A stretch of 31,247 nt of DNA, taken from assembly GCA_964245075.1 (NCBI GenBank), contig CAXTLC010000058.1, forward strand, positions 1 through 31,247. Reading direction: 5' to 3'. The notes under the pieces are model-generated. The model searched no databases. It was not told the origin of the DNA and was given only the letters and a program-made list of their open reading frames with translations. The DNA comes from LMUY01 sp964245075 (GTDB lineage Bacteria; Pseudomonadota; Alphaproteobacteria; Acetobacterales; Acetobacteraceae). The position numbers and the translations under genes were made by a program. Below are positions 16,201 through 23,634 of this stretch, one piece after another. The stretch's first letter is position 1; every line of letters starts with the position of its first letter.

Positions 16201-16935
16201 GAGGTGGTGGTGCTGGACGACGCCTCGGTCGACGACAGCGTGGCGGTGGCGGAACGCACCGCCGCCGCCTGGGGCCGCCAGATCCGGCTGGAGCGCCGGG
16301 AGCGCCGCTCCGGCTCGGTCTTCGCGCAATGGCAGCGGGCAGCGGAAACGGCAACCGGGGAGTGGCTGTGGATCGCGGAGGCCGATGACGGCGCCGAGCC
16401 CGACTTGCTGTCCGCGCTGGCGGAGGCTGCCGGGCGGGCGCGCGACCCGGTGCTGGCCTTCTGCGACAGCCGGGCGATCGACGAGGCCGGCGCCACCCTG
16501 TGGGCCGACCACAAGCCGTACTACGGCCCCGGCACCCTGGAAGCGGATGCCCTGTTCGAAGGCGCCGCGTTCCTCCGGACCCACATGGCCGAGCGCAACC
16601 TGATCCTCAACGCCAGCGCCGTGCTGTGGCGCCGGACGGAGCTGCTGGCGGCGCTGCGCCGCTGCGCTGCGGAGCTGCGTCGCTTCCGGGTGGCCGGCGA
16701 TTGGCGGGTGTACGCGGAAGCGCTGTCGCGGCCGGGGGCGCAGGTCGCCTACGTGTCGCGCGCGTTGAACCACCACCGCCGCCACCCTGGCAGCGTCACC
16801 GCCCGGCTCAGCGCCGCCGCCCATGCCGCCGAGGTGGCGCGGGTGCACGGCGCCGTTTCCCGCCTGCTTGGCCCCGATGAGGAGCTGCGCCAGCGCCAGC
16901 GCCGCTACCGCCGCCGCTTGACCGGCAGCGCGTAA
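13231..16935 (+). CDS. Multidomain glycosyltransferase: NPDV-type repeats, WbsX-like, GT4 and GT2 domains
   Basis: This 1234-aa protein combines four modules. Residues ~20-190 hold repeats of about 45 aa built on F-x-x-x-x-Y-x-x-x-NPD-...-HY/HW-x-x-x-G-x-x-E-GR. Residues ~242-570 are WbsX-like (LLAYYLPQYHPVPENDAAWG, GFTEWTNLG, MWANENWTRRWDG, INAWNEWAEGATLEPD). Residues ~597-930 are a GT4 domain with ADLRKGFDLF and an REDPLPSVVLEA nucleotide-sugar motif. Residues ~962-1234 are a GT2 domain (VSVVVPSCDYGRF, VVVLDDASVDDS, WIAEADDGAEPD). No signal peptide or membrane segment is seen, so it is probably cytosolic and assembles a surface polysaccharide. The ATG at 13231 is chosen; 13267 is an alternative. 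The dTDP-rhamnose genes that follow suggest a rhamnose-containing product. Confidence 0.85.
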   Translation: MSRKDHLVSAPTMPDRAEQRRLTVIQRSGLFEGAWFIARNPDLGASSHAALVHWHRFGWREGRWPNPYFDPAYYVGRNPDCTGDPLLHYINSGEAAGRRPVPWFNPAWYRTQHAVPDGELCLAHYLRERRTGRVSPLTEFDSAFYLRTNPDVAAAGMDPMEHYMVQGFAEARAPCPGFDARRWPGAKLDPNPLLGLLRWREEVPGADGAPNIAEEVRRNTRPHPEFETVAPLPPGLAGNASVKLLAYYLPQYHPVPENDAAWGQGFTEWTNLGRALPRFAGHLQPRIPRDLGHYRLDGGDTLRQQVALAQGAGLHGFVFYFYWFNGRRLMDAPLEALLADPGVSMPFCLMWANENWTRRWDGSDDQVLVSQDYRIRDEPALVAELARHFADPRYIRLDGRPLLMVYRPRLIPDTAATVSRWRRLFRDGSGEDPVFVMAQSFGDEDPRPHGMDAAVEFPPHKLTARVPMVNSTLHVLDPAFDAEVYEYAAIARASVEEPAPSYPLIKTAVPGWDNDPRRQGAGTVLHGATPALYQAWLEDLIRFATRHPVHGERIVCINAWNEWAEGATLEPDVHWGAAFLNATARAAGGLAAPGARTRILLVGHDALAHGAQTLLLRLGRSLQAAHGVDVAFLLLGGGALEAEYRALAPTTVAADRAELDALAWAARRGGCHAAIVNSAASAAALPALARHGIPSVLLVHELPRLLRERGLLDTLREALAAAAAVVFPAETVRDRCFEALAAAPATAPGTIIVLPQGIEPAPPPPPAARAALRAALHVPPDGILALGMGYADLRKGFDLFLQVWRASRDAAVPVCLAWAGGIDPAMQGYLGAEIAAAEATGTFRFLGQREDAAALLAAADVLLLTSREDPLPSVVLEAVAAGTPTVAFADTGGVPELLTRFGAGRCVPLGDTAAMARTAVQLAQAGTPACREALAEAGRRAFRMDGYSAQLLRLARPGLLPVSVVVPSCDYGRFMEARLASIFRQSYPVAEVVVLDDASVDDSVAVAERTAAAWGRQIRLERRERRSGSVFAQWQRAAETATGEWLWIAEADDGAEPDLLSALAEAAGRARDPVLAFCDSRAIDEAGATLWADHKPYYGPGTLEADALFEGAAFLRTHMAERNLILNASAVLWRRTELLAALRRCAAELRRFRVAGDWRVYAEALSRPGAQVAYVSRALNHHRRHPGSVTARLSAAAHAAEVARVHGAVSRLLGPDEELRQRQRRYRRRLTGSA

Positions 16936-16964
16936 GTCCCTGATAGCCAGGCGGTTGCCCTAAT

Positions 16965-17015
16965 GCCGGCCGGCTGGCACACTAATGTGTGATAACGGCC
17001 GGAAGTGTTCCGGCC
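16965..17015. promoter_or_regulatory. Cluster of three palindromes upstream of rmlB
   Basis: The 96-nt gap before rmlB holds GCCGGCCGGC (16965-16974), CACAC-TAAT-GTGTG (16978-16991) and GGCCGGAA-GTG-TTCCGGCC (16997-17015). The last could fold in RNA as an 8-bp stem with a 3-nt loop and ends 16 nt before the rmlB ATG. It may act as an operator, as an attenuating hairpin or as the end signal of the glycosyltransferase gene. No U-tract is present. Confidence 0.45.
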
Positions 17016-17031
17016 AGCAACGGAACGATCC

Positions 17032-18087
17032 ATGCGTCTTTTGCTGACCGGCGGCTGCGGCTTCATCGGCTCCGCCGTGGTGCGCCACCTGATCCGCCAC
17101 CGGGATTGGAGCGTGGTGAACGTGGACAAGATGTCCTACGCCGCGTCCGAGGACGCGCTGGAGGAGGCGCGCCGCCATCCCCGCCACACCCTGGTGCGCG
17201 CCGACGTCGCGGACGCCGCCGCCATGGCGCAGGTGTTCGCCACCCACCGCCCGGACGCCGTGATGCACCTGGCCGCGGAAACCCACGTGGACCGCTCCAT
17301 CGACGGCCCCGGCCCGTTCGTGCAGGCCAACGTGGTCGGCACCTTCGTGCTGCTGGAAGCCGCGCGCGCCCACTGGGCCGAACTGGACGGCGCGGCGCGG
17401 AAAGCGTTCCGCTTCCACCACGTCTCCACCGACGAGGTGTGGGGCGCGCTCGGCCCCGACGACCCGCCGTTCACCGAGGCCACGCCTTATGACCCGCGCA
17501 GCCCGTACTCCGCCAGCAAGGCCGCGTCCGACCACCTGGTGCGGGCCTGGTGGCACACCTACGGCCTGCCAACCTTCGTGACCAACACCACGAACAATTA
17601 CGGCCCCTGGCAATTCCCGGAGAAGCTGATCCCGCTGGTCACGCTCAACGCGCTGGAAGGCAGGCCCCTGCCCGTGTACGGCGACGGGGCCAACCGGCGG
17701 GACTGGCTGTTCGTGGACGACCACGCGGAAGCGCTGGTGCTGGCGCTGGAGCGCGCCGAGCCGGGCGCGACCTTGGCGATCGGCGCGCGGCAGCCGCGCA
17801 GCAACCTCCAGGTGGTCCGCTCGATCTGCGCCGCGCTTGACCGCGCGGAGCCGGACGGGGCCGGCCCTCGCGAGCGGCTGATCCATTTCGTCGCCGACCG
17901 GCCCGGCCACGATTTCCGCTACGAGATCGACCCGGCGCGGGCGGGGGCGGCGCTCGGCTGGCGTGCGCCGCATGATTTCGACCGCGGCCTGGCCCGCACC
18001 GTGCAGTGGTACCTGGACAACCGGGACTGGTGGCAGCGCATCCGCGCCGGGCGCTACGCCGGGCAGCGGCTGGGGACGGCGCCGTGA
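17032..18087 (+). CDS. rfbB: dTDP-glucose 4,6-dehydratase
   Basis: RmlB oxidises and dehydrates dTDP-glucose to dTDP-4-keto-6-deoxyglucose, step two of dTDP-L-rhamnose synthesis. The protein (351 aa) has the NAD-binding LLLTGGCGFIGSAVVRHL, STDEVWGALG with the catalytic Thr-Asp-Glu, YSASK (YxxxK) and TNTTNNYGPWQFPEKLIP. The ATG at 17032 gives the canonical N-terminus; the open frame begins at 17005, inside a hairpin. GGAACG about 6 nt upstream is a weak ribosome site. It is the first gene of a four-gene operon and ends in a GTGA overlap with rfbA. Confidence 0.95.
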   Translation: MRLLLTGGCGFIGSAVVRHLIRHRDWSVVNVDKMSYAASEDALEEARRHPRHTLVRADVADAAAMAQVFATHRPDAVMHLAAETHVDRSIDGPGPFVQANVVGTFVLLEAARAHWAELDGAARKAFRFHHVSTDEVWGALGPDDPPFTEATPYDPRSPYSASKAASDHLVRAWWHTYGLPTFVTNTTNNYGPWQFPEKLIPLVTLNALEGRPLPVYGDGANRRDWLFVDDHAEALVLALERAEPGATLAIGARQPRSNLQVVRSICAALDRAEPDGAGPRERLIHFVADRPGHDFRYEIDPARAGAALGWRAPHDFDRGLARTVQWYLDNRDWWQRIRAGRYAGQRLGTAP

Positions 18088-18959
18088 AGGGCATCCTGCT
18101 CGCCGGCGGCTCCGGCACCCGGCTGCACCCGATGACCCTGGCCGCTTCCAAGCAGCTCCTGCCGGTGTACGACAAGCCGATGGCGTACTACCCGCTGTCC
18201 GTGCTGATGCTGGCAGGCATCCGGGACATTCTGGTCATCTCCACCCCGCTGGACCTGCCGATGTTCCGCCGCCTGCTGGGCGACGGCTCCCACCTCGGCT
18301 GCCGCTTCTCCTACGCCGAGCAGCCCTCGCCGGACGGGCTGGCCCAGGCCTTCCTGATCGGCGCGGACTGGTTGGCTGGGGAAAGCTGCGCCCTGGTGCT
18401 CGGCGACAACATGATCTTCGGCGACCACCTCAGCCTGACCCTGCAAGCGACCGCGCGGCGGGAGGCCGGCGCCACCGTGTTCGCCTACCAGGTGCGGGAC
18501 CCGGAGCGCTACGGCGTGGTGACGTTCGATGAGGACGGCCGCGCCACCGGCATCGTGGAGAAGCCGACGGTGCCACAATCCAACTGGGCCGTGATCGGGC
18601 TGTATTTCTACGACCGCCGGGTGACCGAGTTCGCCCGCCAGGTCCGCCCTTCCGCCCGCGGGGAACTGGAGATCACCGACCTGAACCAGCTTTACCTGGA
18701 AGACGGCACGCTGACCGTGGAGCGGCTCGGCCGCGGCTGCGCCTGGCTGGACGCGGGCACGCCGGACAGCCTGCTGCAAGCCTCCACCTTCGTGCAGACC
18801 ATCCAGTCCCGCCAGGGCATGCTGGTCGGCTGCCCGGAGGAGGTCGCCTTCCGCATGGGCTTCATCGACGCCGCGTCCCTGCGCGACCGCGCCACGGCGC
18901 TGCGCAAGACCGAGCTGGGCCGCCTGCTGCTGGAACTCGCCGACGGAGTGCACGCATGA
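18084..18959 (+). CDS. rfbA: Glucose-1-phosphate thymidylyltransferase
   Basis: RmlA makes dTDP-glucose from dTTP and glucose-1-phosphate, the committed first step toward dTDP-rhamnose. The nucleotide-binding signature GILLAGGSGTRLHPMT is at the N-terminus, followed by SKQLLPVYDKPMAYYPLS and VLGDNMIFGD with the metal-binding aspartate. The length of 291 aa matches the family. The GTG at 18084 overlaps the rfbB stop by 4 nt (GTGA), and no ATG is available nearby. The enzyme is cytosolic and usually feedback-inhibited by dTDP-rhamnose. Confidence 0.95.
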   Translation: MKGILLAGGSGTRLHPMTLAASKQLLPVYDKPMAYYPLSVLMLAGIRDILVISTPLDLPMFRRLLGDGSHLGCRFSYAEQPSPDGLAQAFLIGADWLAGESCALVLGDNMIFGDHLSLTLQATARREAGATVFAYQVRDPERYGVVTFDEDGRATGIVEKPTVPQSNWAVIGLYFYDRRVTEFARQVRPSARGELEITDLNQLYLEDGTLTVERLGRGCAWLDAGTPDSLLQASTFVQTIQSRQGMLVGCPEEVAFRMGFIDAASLRDRATALRKTELGRLLLELADGVHA

Positions 18960-19507
18960 GGTTCGAGCCCCTGGCCATTCCGGACGTCGTGCTGTTCACC
19001 CCCGCCCGGTTCGGCGACTCCCGCGGCTTCTTCTCCGAGACATGGACCGCGCGCGCGATGGCGGAGGCCGGGATCGGGCTGCCGTTCGTGCAGGACAACC
19101 ACAGCATGTCGCAGGCCCGGGGAGTGCTGCGCGGGCTGCACTGCCAGTTGGAACCGCACGCGCAAGGCAAGCTGGTGCGCGTGGTGCGCGGCGCGGTCTG
19201 GGACGTGGCGGTGGACGCGCGGCGCGGCTCCCGCTTCTTCGGCCGCCACGTCGCGGCGGAGCTGAGCGCGGCCAACTGGCAGCAGCTCTGGATTCCGCCG
19301 GGCTTCCTGCATGGGTTCGTGACCACCGAGCCGGACACCGAGGTGGTTTACAAGACGACCGGCTACTACGACCGCCAATCCGAGCGCGGCGTCGCGTGGA
19401 ACGACCCGGACCTGGCGATCCCCTGGCCGGCGACGGATGTGGTCCTGTCCGAGAAGGACGGGGTGCTGCCGTCCTGGGCGGACATGCCCGCCTGGTTCCG
19501 GGTGTGA
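18956..19507 (+). CDS. rfbC: dTDP-4-dehydrorhamnose 3,5-epimerase
   Basis: RmlC epimerises C3 and C5 of dTDP-4-keto-6-deoxyglucose. The protein (183 aa, typical length) is a cupin with DSRGFFSETW, the catalytic histidine in VLRGLHCQ and the catalytic aspartate in AVWDVAVDAR, followed by WIPPGFLHGFVT. The ATG at 18956 overlaps the rfbA stop by 4 nt (ATGA). The C-terminal WNDPDLAIPWP segment is typical of the family. Confidence 0.95.
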   Translation: MRFEPLAIPDVVLFTPARFGDSRGFFSETWTARAMAEAGIGLPFVQDNHSMSQARGVLRGLHCQLEPHAQGKLVRVVRGAVWDVAVDARRGSRFFGRHVAAELSAANWQQLWIPPGFLHGFVTTEPDTEVVYKTTGYYDRQSERGVAWNDPDLAIPWPATDVVLSEKDGVLPSWADMPAWFRV

Positions 19508-20391
19508 TCCCAAGGGGCATACTGGTCACCGGCGGCGCCGGCCAGGTCGCCACCGAGCTGGCCGCCCGCGCCGCCGTCGCCCGGGTCGGCCGCCCGGCGT
19601 TCGATTTCGACCGGCCGGACACGGTCGCCGCCATTTTCGACCGCGTGCAGCCATCCCTGGTGGTGAACGCCGCCGCCTGGACCGCGGTGGACGCGGCGGA
19701 GCGGGAGCCCGAAGCCGCCTTTCGCGCCAACCGGGACGGCCCGGCCGCGCTGGCGGCGCTCTGCGCCCGCGCCGGCATCCCGCTGATCCATCTGTCGACC
19801 GACTACGTGTTCGACGGCCTGAAGCCGGCGCCGTACGTGGAAACGGACGGGGCGGGGCCGACTGGCGTGTACGGCGCCAGCAAGCTCGCGGGGGAAGAGG
19901 CGGTGCTTGGCTCCGGCGCCCGCGCCGCGGTGCTGCGGACCGCCTGGGTGTACAACGCGACGGGCAAGAACTTCGTCCGCACCATGCTGAACGCCGCGCA
20001 AAAGATGGGGACTAAGACGGGGACGCTGCGCGTGGTGGCCGACCAGCAGGGCTGCCCGACGCACGCCGGGGACTTGGCGGACGCGATCCTGGCCGTGGCC
20101 GCGCGCATGCTGGCCGGGTGGGAGCCGCGGTTCGGCGGCGTGTTCCACGCGTGCGGCCACGGCAGCACCACCTGGCACGGCTTCGCGGAAGCCATCTTCG
20201 CCGAGGCCGCCCGCCACGGCCGCCCAGCCCCGGCGGTGCACGCCATCGGCACCGCCGATTACCCGACCCCGGCCAAGCGCCCGCCCAACTCGCGGCTGGA
20301 ATGCGGCAAGCTGGATCGCGTGTTCGGCGTGCGACTGCCGGATTGGCGCCCCAGCCTGGCGCGCACGGTGGAAACGATCGTCACGGGTTAG
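19504..20391 (+). CDS. rfbD: dTDP-4-dehydrorhamnose reductase
   Basis: RmlD reduces dTDP-4-keto-L-rhamnose to dTDP-L-rhamnose, completing the pathway. The protein (295 aa) has the NAD(P) motif ILVTGGAGQVATEL, LSTDYVFDG and the catalytic YGASK. The GTG at 19504 overlaps the rfbC stop (GTGA); the frame is open further upstream inside rfbC. Its 3' end overlaps the end of the convergent pseudouridine synthase gene by 11 nt. The four rml genes thus form one tightly coupled unit for rhamnose donor supply to the upstream glycosyltransferase. Confidence 0.93.
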   Translation: MIPRGILVTGGAGQVATELAARAAVARVGRPAFDFDRPDTVAAIFDRVQPSLVVNAAAWTAVDAAEREPEAAFRANRDGPAALAALCARAGIPLIHLSTDYVFDGLKPAPYVETDGAGPTGVYGASKLAGEEAVLGSGARAAVLRTAWVYNATGKNFVRTMLNAAQKMGTKTGTLRVVADQQGCPTHAGDLADAILAVAARMLAGWEPRFGGVFHACGHGSTTWHGFAEAIFAEAARHGRPAPAVHAIGTADYPTPAKRPPNSRLECGKLDRVFGVRLPDWRPSLARTVETIVTG

Positions 20392-21043
20392 AAGCTTGCT
20401 CCCACCCGCACGCCGCCAGCGCGTCCCGCATGTGCGGCGGCACCGGCGCAACCGCTTGGAGCGGCGGCACGGCGGGCACGGCGATGGCGCGGGCCAGCAG
20501 GTGCAAGACGCCGATCCCGTCGCCGTAAACCGGGTCCCCCAGCACCGGGCAGCCCAGCAGCGCGCAATGCACGCGCACCTGGTGCGTGCGGCCGGTGCGC
20601 GGGTGCAGCTCCAGCCAGCTCATCCCACCGGCCCGGCCCCGCACCCGCCAAAGCGTGCTGGCCGCCGCACCCGCCGGGTCCGCCGCCATCCGCCAGCCGC
20701 CGGGGCCGGACTGCTTGACCAGCGCCGCGTCCACCTGTCCGCTTTCCGCGGCCGGGCCGCCCCGCACCGCCGCCCAGTAGGTCTTGCGGACCAGTCCGGC
20801 GGCGAACGCGGCCTGCGCCTCGTGCAGAGCGGCCCGGCGCAGCGCCACCAGGAGGCAGCCCGCCGTGTCGGCGTCGAGCCGGTGCGCCAGCCACGGCCCA
20901 TCCCGGCGACGGGACAGCGCAGGAAAGCAGTCCTCCACGCTCGGCCCGCCCCGCGGCCCCGGGTGCACCGGCAGGCCCGCCGGCTTGTCCAGCACGACGA
21001 AGCGGCTGTCCCGGTGAAGGATCGGTGGCAGGGGTATGGGCAC
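20381..21043 (-). CDS. RluA-family pseudouridine synthase
   Basis: This enzyme converts uridine to pseudouridine in rRNA and/or tRNA. The HRLD motif with catalytic D57 (AHRLDADTAGCLLVA) and the LDKPAGLPVHPG segment place it in the RluA/RsuA superfamily; RTGRTHQVRVH is the conserved RluA C-terminal motif. With the GTG at 21043 it has 220 aa, close to E. coli RluA. An ATG at 21091 would add 16 residues but lacks a ribosome site and overlaps the start codon of the divergent methyltransferase. Target position cannot be told from sequence. Its stop lies inside rfbD, on the other strand. Confidence 0.88.
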   Translation of the reverse strand: MPIPLPPILHRDSRFVVLDKPAGLPVHPGPRGGPSVEDCFPALSRRRDGPWLAHRLDADTAGCLLVALRRAALHEAQAAFAAGLVRKTYWAAVRGGPAAESGQVDAALVKQSGPGGWRMAADPAGAAASTLWRVRGRAGGMSWLELHPRTGRTHQVRVHCALLGCPVLGDPVYGDGIGVLHLLARAIAVPAVPPLQAVAPVPPHMRDALAACGWEQASNP

Positions 21044-21089
21044 CGGGCCACGTTGACAGGGGCGGCCCCGCGGCGGAAGCACGCGGCCC

Positions 21090-21812
21090 ATGGAGGAGGA
21101 TCGCATCTGCGGCGCCAACGCCGTCGCCGCCCTGTTCGCCCGGCGGCCGGATGCCGCCCGCCGGCTGTTCTACACCGCCGCCGCCAAGGAGGTGGCCGGT
21201 CCCTTCTGCGCCGTCATGGCCGCCGCCCGCCGCCCGTACCGGATGCTGGACGAGGCGGAGATGGCCCGCGCCGCCGGATCGGTCCACCACGGCGGCGTGG
21301 TGGCGGTGGCGGCGCCGCGGATCGTGCCGATCATCGACTTCGTGCGCCCGCCGCGCATGGGGCTGCTCCTGGTGCTGGACGGGGTGAGCAACCCGCACAA
21401 CCTCGGCGCCATCGCCCGCAGCGCCGCGTTCTTCGGCGCGGGCGGGCTGCTGTTCCACGAGGCGGGCGGCCAGGCGATGCCGTCCGACGCCGCCTACCGC
21501 ACCGCGGAAGGCGGGCTGGAGCACCTGGAGCTGCACAAGACGCGCAACCTGCGCAAGGCGCTGGCGGCGCTGGAGCCGCATTACCGCACGGTGGCGGCCA
21601 CGCTCGCGCCGGACGCGATGCCGCTGCAAACCCTGCCGCGGGACCGGCCCGTGGCGCTGGTGCTGGGCAACGAGGAGCGCGGCGTGTCCGCCGACGCGCT
21701 GGCCGGCTGCCGCCGCCGGGTCCGCATCCTGGGCGCCGGGCCGGTGCAGAGCCTCAACGTGGCGCAGGCGGCGGCGGTGCTGCTGGCGGCGCTGACGAAT
21801 CCGGTGGCATGA
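21090..21812 (+). CDS. TrmH/SpoU-family RNA 2'-O-methyltransferase
   Basis: This SPOUT-class enzyme uses SAM to methylate a ribose in tRNA or rRNA. The knotted-fold motifs are present: motif 1 LDGVSNPHNLGAIARSAAFFG, motif 2 PVALVLGNEERGVS and motif 3 VQSLNVAQAAAVLL. The N-terminal ~75 residues (ICGANAVAALFARRP) resemble the substrate-binding SpoU_sub_bind domain, as in RlmB. It has 240 aa from the ATG at 21090. The gene is divergent from the pseudouridine synthase, so two RNA-modifying enzymes share a very short intergenic region. The exact nucleotide target is unknown. Confidence 0.88.
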   Translation: MEEDRICGANAVAALFARRPDAARRLFYTAAAKEVAGPFCAVMAAARRPYRMLDEAEMARAAGSVHHGGVVAVAAPRIVPIIDFVRPPRMGLLLVLDGVSNPHNLGAIARSAAFFGAGGLLFHEAGGQAMPSDAAYRTAEGGLEHLELHKTRNLRKALAALEPHYRTVAATLAPDAMPLQTLPRDRPVALVLGNEERGVSADALAGCRRRVRILGAGPVQSLNVAQAAAVLLAALTNPVA

Positions 21813-21947
21813 CGGCTACGAACTCTTTCTGCAAAAAGTCTTCTGCTTTGCGCGCGGGCACTGAAATGGCTCCAACGACCGCCTGCGGCAGATCCTATCC
21901 GGTCCGCCGCAAGCAGTCTTGGCATCGATGCTTCGGTCGCTTCGCCG

Positions 21948-22373
21948 TTACCCGACCGCCACCTGCCGCCGGACGCCCAGCACCGCGTCCATGCTGAACG
22001 CGCCGCCGCCGAACGCGAACACGTACAACAGCCCGCCCGCCATCCCGACGTTCTTCATGAGATGGATCAGCATGTTGCGGTCCGCGAAATCGCTGTGGAA
22101 GATCGCCGCCGTCACGATGCACCAGCCCGCCAGCACCAGCGCCGCCGGCCGGGTCAGCAGGCCCAGGAGCAGCAGCACGCCCAACCCCAGCTCGATGAAC
22201 ACCGCCACCGCGTAGGCCGCCAGCGGCGCGGGCAGCCCGGCGTGCGCGATGTACGCCTGCGTGGCGCTGGCCGCCATCAGCTTGCCGAACCCGCCCCAGA
22301 TGAAGATGGCGCTCAGCAGGGCGCGGCCGAGCAGGGCCACCGTGTCGATCAGCGCGGCGGGCAAGGCGTACAT
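21948..22373 (-). CDS. DoxX family membrane protein
   Basis: This small integral membrane protein (141 aa) has about four hydrophobic helices: LLGRALLSAIFIWGGFGKL, AAYAVAVFIELGLGVLLLLG, PAALVLAGWCIVTAAIF and a C-terminal NVGMAGGLLYVFAFGG. The GRALLSAIFIWGGFGKL opening and HLMKNVGMAGGLL are typical of DoxX/YphA-like proteins. The ATG at 22373 is 14 nt after the Bcr/CflA stop, so the two are probably cotranscribed. The biochemical role is not settled; links to redox stress have been proposed for the family. Confidence 0.82.
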   Translation of the reverse strand: MYALPAALIDTVALLGRALLSAIFIWGGFGKLMAASATQAYIAHAGLPAPLAAYAVAVFIELGLGVLLLLGLLTRPAALVLAGWCIVTAAIFHSDFADRNMLIHLMKNVGMAGGLLYVFAFGGGAFSMDAVLGVRRQVAVG

Positions 22374-22387
22374 GGCGGCTGTTTCCC

Positions 22388-23584
22388 TCAGTTCGGCTGC
22401 CGGAGCGCGTCGGCCACCGTGGCGCTGGCGGCGCCGAGCAGCATCAGCGCCGCCATGGGCCGCGCCGTCCCGTCCGTCAAGTACCCGGCCGCCGTGCCGC
22501 TGATCGCCGCCAGCACGAACTGCAGCGTCCCCATCAGGGCCGAAGCGCTGCCCGCTTGCGCCGCATGGCGGGACAGCGCGCCCACGGTGGTGTTGGGCAG
22601 CACGAAGCCCATGCTGGTCATCCCAACCATGATCGGCAGCAGCACGCCCGCCAAGCTGACCCCGCCGCCGAACGCGACGACAAGGAGCACCAGGGTGGAC
22701 GCCAGGTAGCAGCGCACGGCGACCCGCAGCACGCGGGACGCGCCGAAGCGGGGCAGGATGCGCGGGTTGAGCTGCGAGCCGAGGATGTAGCCCGCCGCGC
22801 ACAGCCCAAACAGCATGCCGTACTCCGGCGGCGTCAACCCGAAGAACTGCTCGTACACCGGCGGCGAGCCGCTGATGTAGGCGAACATGGCGAACGTGCC
22901 GAACGCGCTGATCAGGGCGTTGGCCAGGAACACCCGCTCACGCAACACCGTGCCGTAGCGGGACAGCAGGCCGGCCAGCCCGAGCCGGACGCGGCGGGCC
23001 GGCGGCAGCGTTTCCGGCAGGGTGCGCCACACCAGCAGCAGCGACACCGCGCCATACGCGGCGGCGAACCAGAAGATCGCGTGCCAGGTGGCGAAGCTGA
23101 GGGTGGCGCCGCCCAGCGCGGGCGCCAGGATCGGCGCCACGCCCATCACCAGCATGAGCTGGGCCATCAGCCGCGCCGCGCCGTGCCCGTCCGCCAGGTC
23201 CCGCACCACCGCCCGCGGCAGCACCATGCTGGCCGAGCCGCCGAACGCGGCCACGGCGCGCATGGCCGTCAGCACCGGCAGGCTCGGCGCCAGCGCGCAC
23301 CCGGCATTGGCCAGCGTGTAGAGCCCGAGCCCGGCGATCAACGGCCCGCGCCGGCCGAACCGGTCGCCCAGCGTGCCTTGGGTGAGCTGCCCCACCGCCA
23401 AGCCGACGAACCAGCCGGCCAGGGTGACCTGCGCCGTGCCCTCCGGCGCGCCGAACGTGGCCTCGATGGCGGGAAAGGCGGGAAGGTACATGTCCGTGGA
23501 CAACGGCCCGATCGCGGTCAGGAAGCCCAGCAGCATGGGCAGCCAGCGCGAATCGGTGCGCATCAGGGAGGTGTGGGCGGTCAT
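22388..23584 (-). CDS. Bcr/CflA-family multidrug efflux MFS transporter
   Basis: This is a 12-helix major-facilitator drug:H+ antiporter of 398 aa. The N-terminus (MLLGFLTAIGPLSTDMYLPAFPAI) is the Bcr/CflA signature, and the MFS motif A appears as GTLGDRFGRRGPL between helices 2 and 3. Further helices run to the C-terminus. The family exports bicyclomycin, chloramphenicol, sulfonamides or cysteine-type compounds; the substrate here is unknown. The ATG at 23584 is used although its ribosome site is weak. It leads a two-gene unit with doxX. Confidence 0.9.
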   Translation of the reverse strand: MTAHTSLMRTDSRWLPMLLGFLTAIGPLSTDMYLPAFPAIEATFGAPEGTAQVTLAGWFVGLAVGQLTQGTLGDRFGRRGPLIAGLGLYTLANAGCALAPSLPVLTAMRAVAAFGGSASMVLPRAVVRDLADGHGAARLMAQLMLVMGVAPILAPALGGATLSFATWHAIFWFAAAYGAVSLLLVWRTLPETLPPARRVRLGLAGLLSRYGTVLRERVFLANALISAFGTFAMFAYISGSPPVYEQFFGLTPPEYGMLFGLCAAGYILGSQLNPRILPRFGASRVLRVAVRCYLASTLVLLVVAFGGGVSLAGVLLPIMVGMTSMGFVLPNTTVGALSRHAAQAGSASALMGTLQFVLAAISGTAAGYLTDGTARPMAALMLLGAASATVADALRQPN

Positions 23585-23634
23585 GGCAAAAACTGGTGGG
23601 GGAGCGCCTTCTTAGCCGGTGTCGGCAACACGCT

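Noticed and set aside
13201..16848. A 1215-codon open frame on the minus strand opposite the large glycosyltransferase
   Set aside because: The translation is rich in R, G, H, Q and A without recognisable domains, and the plus strand has three clear domains. It is a GC-driven shadow frame.
21813..21947. A terminator between the convergent methyltransferase and doxX genes
   Set aside because: The 135-nt gap is locally less GC-rich and has only partial inverted repeats (TGCGGC/GCCGCA); nothing definite could be called.
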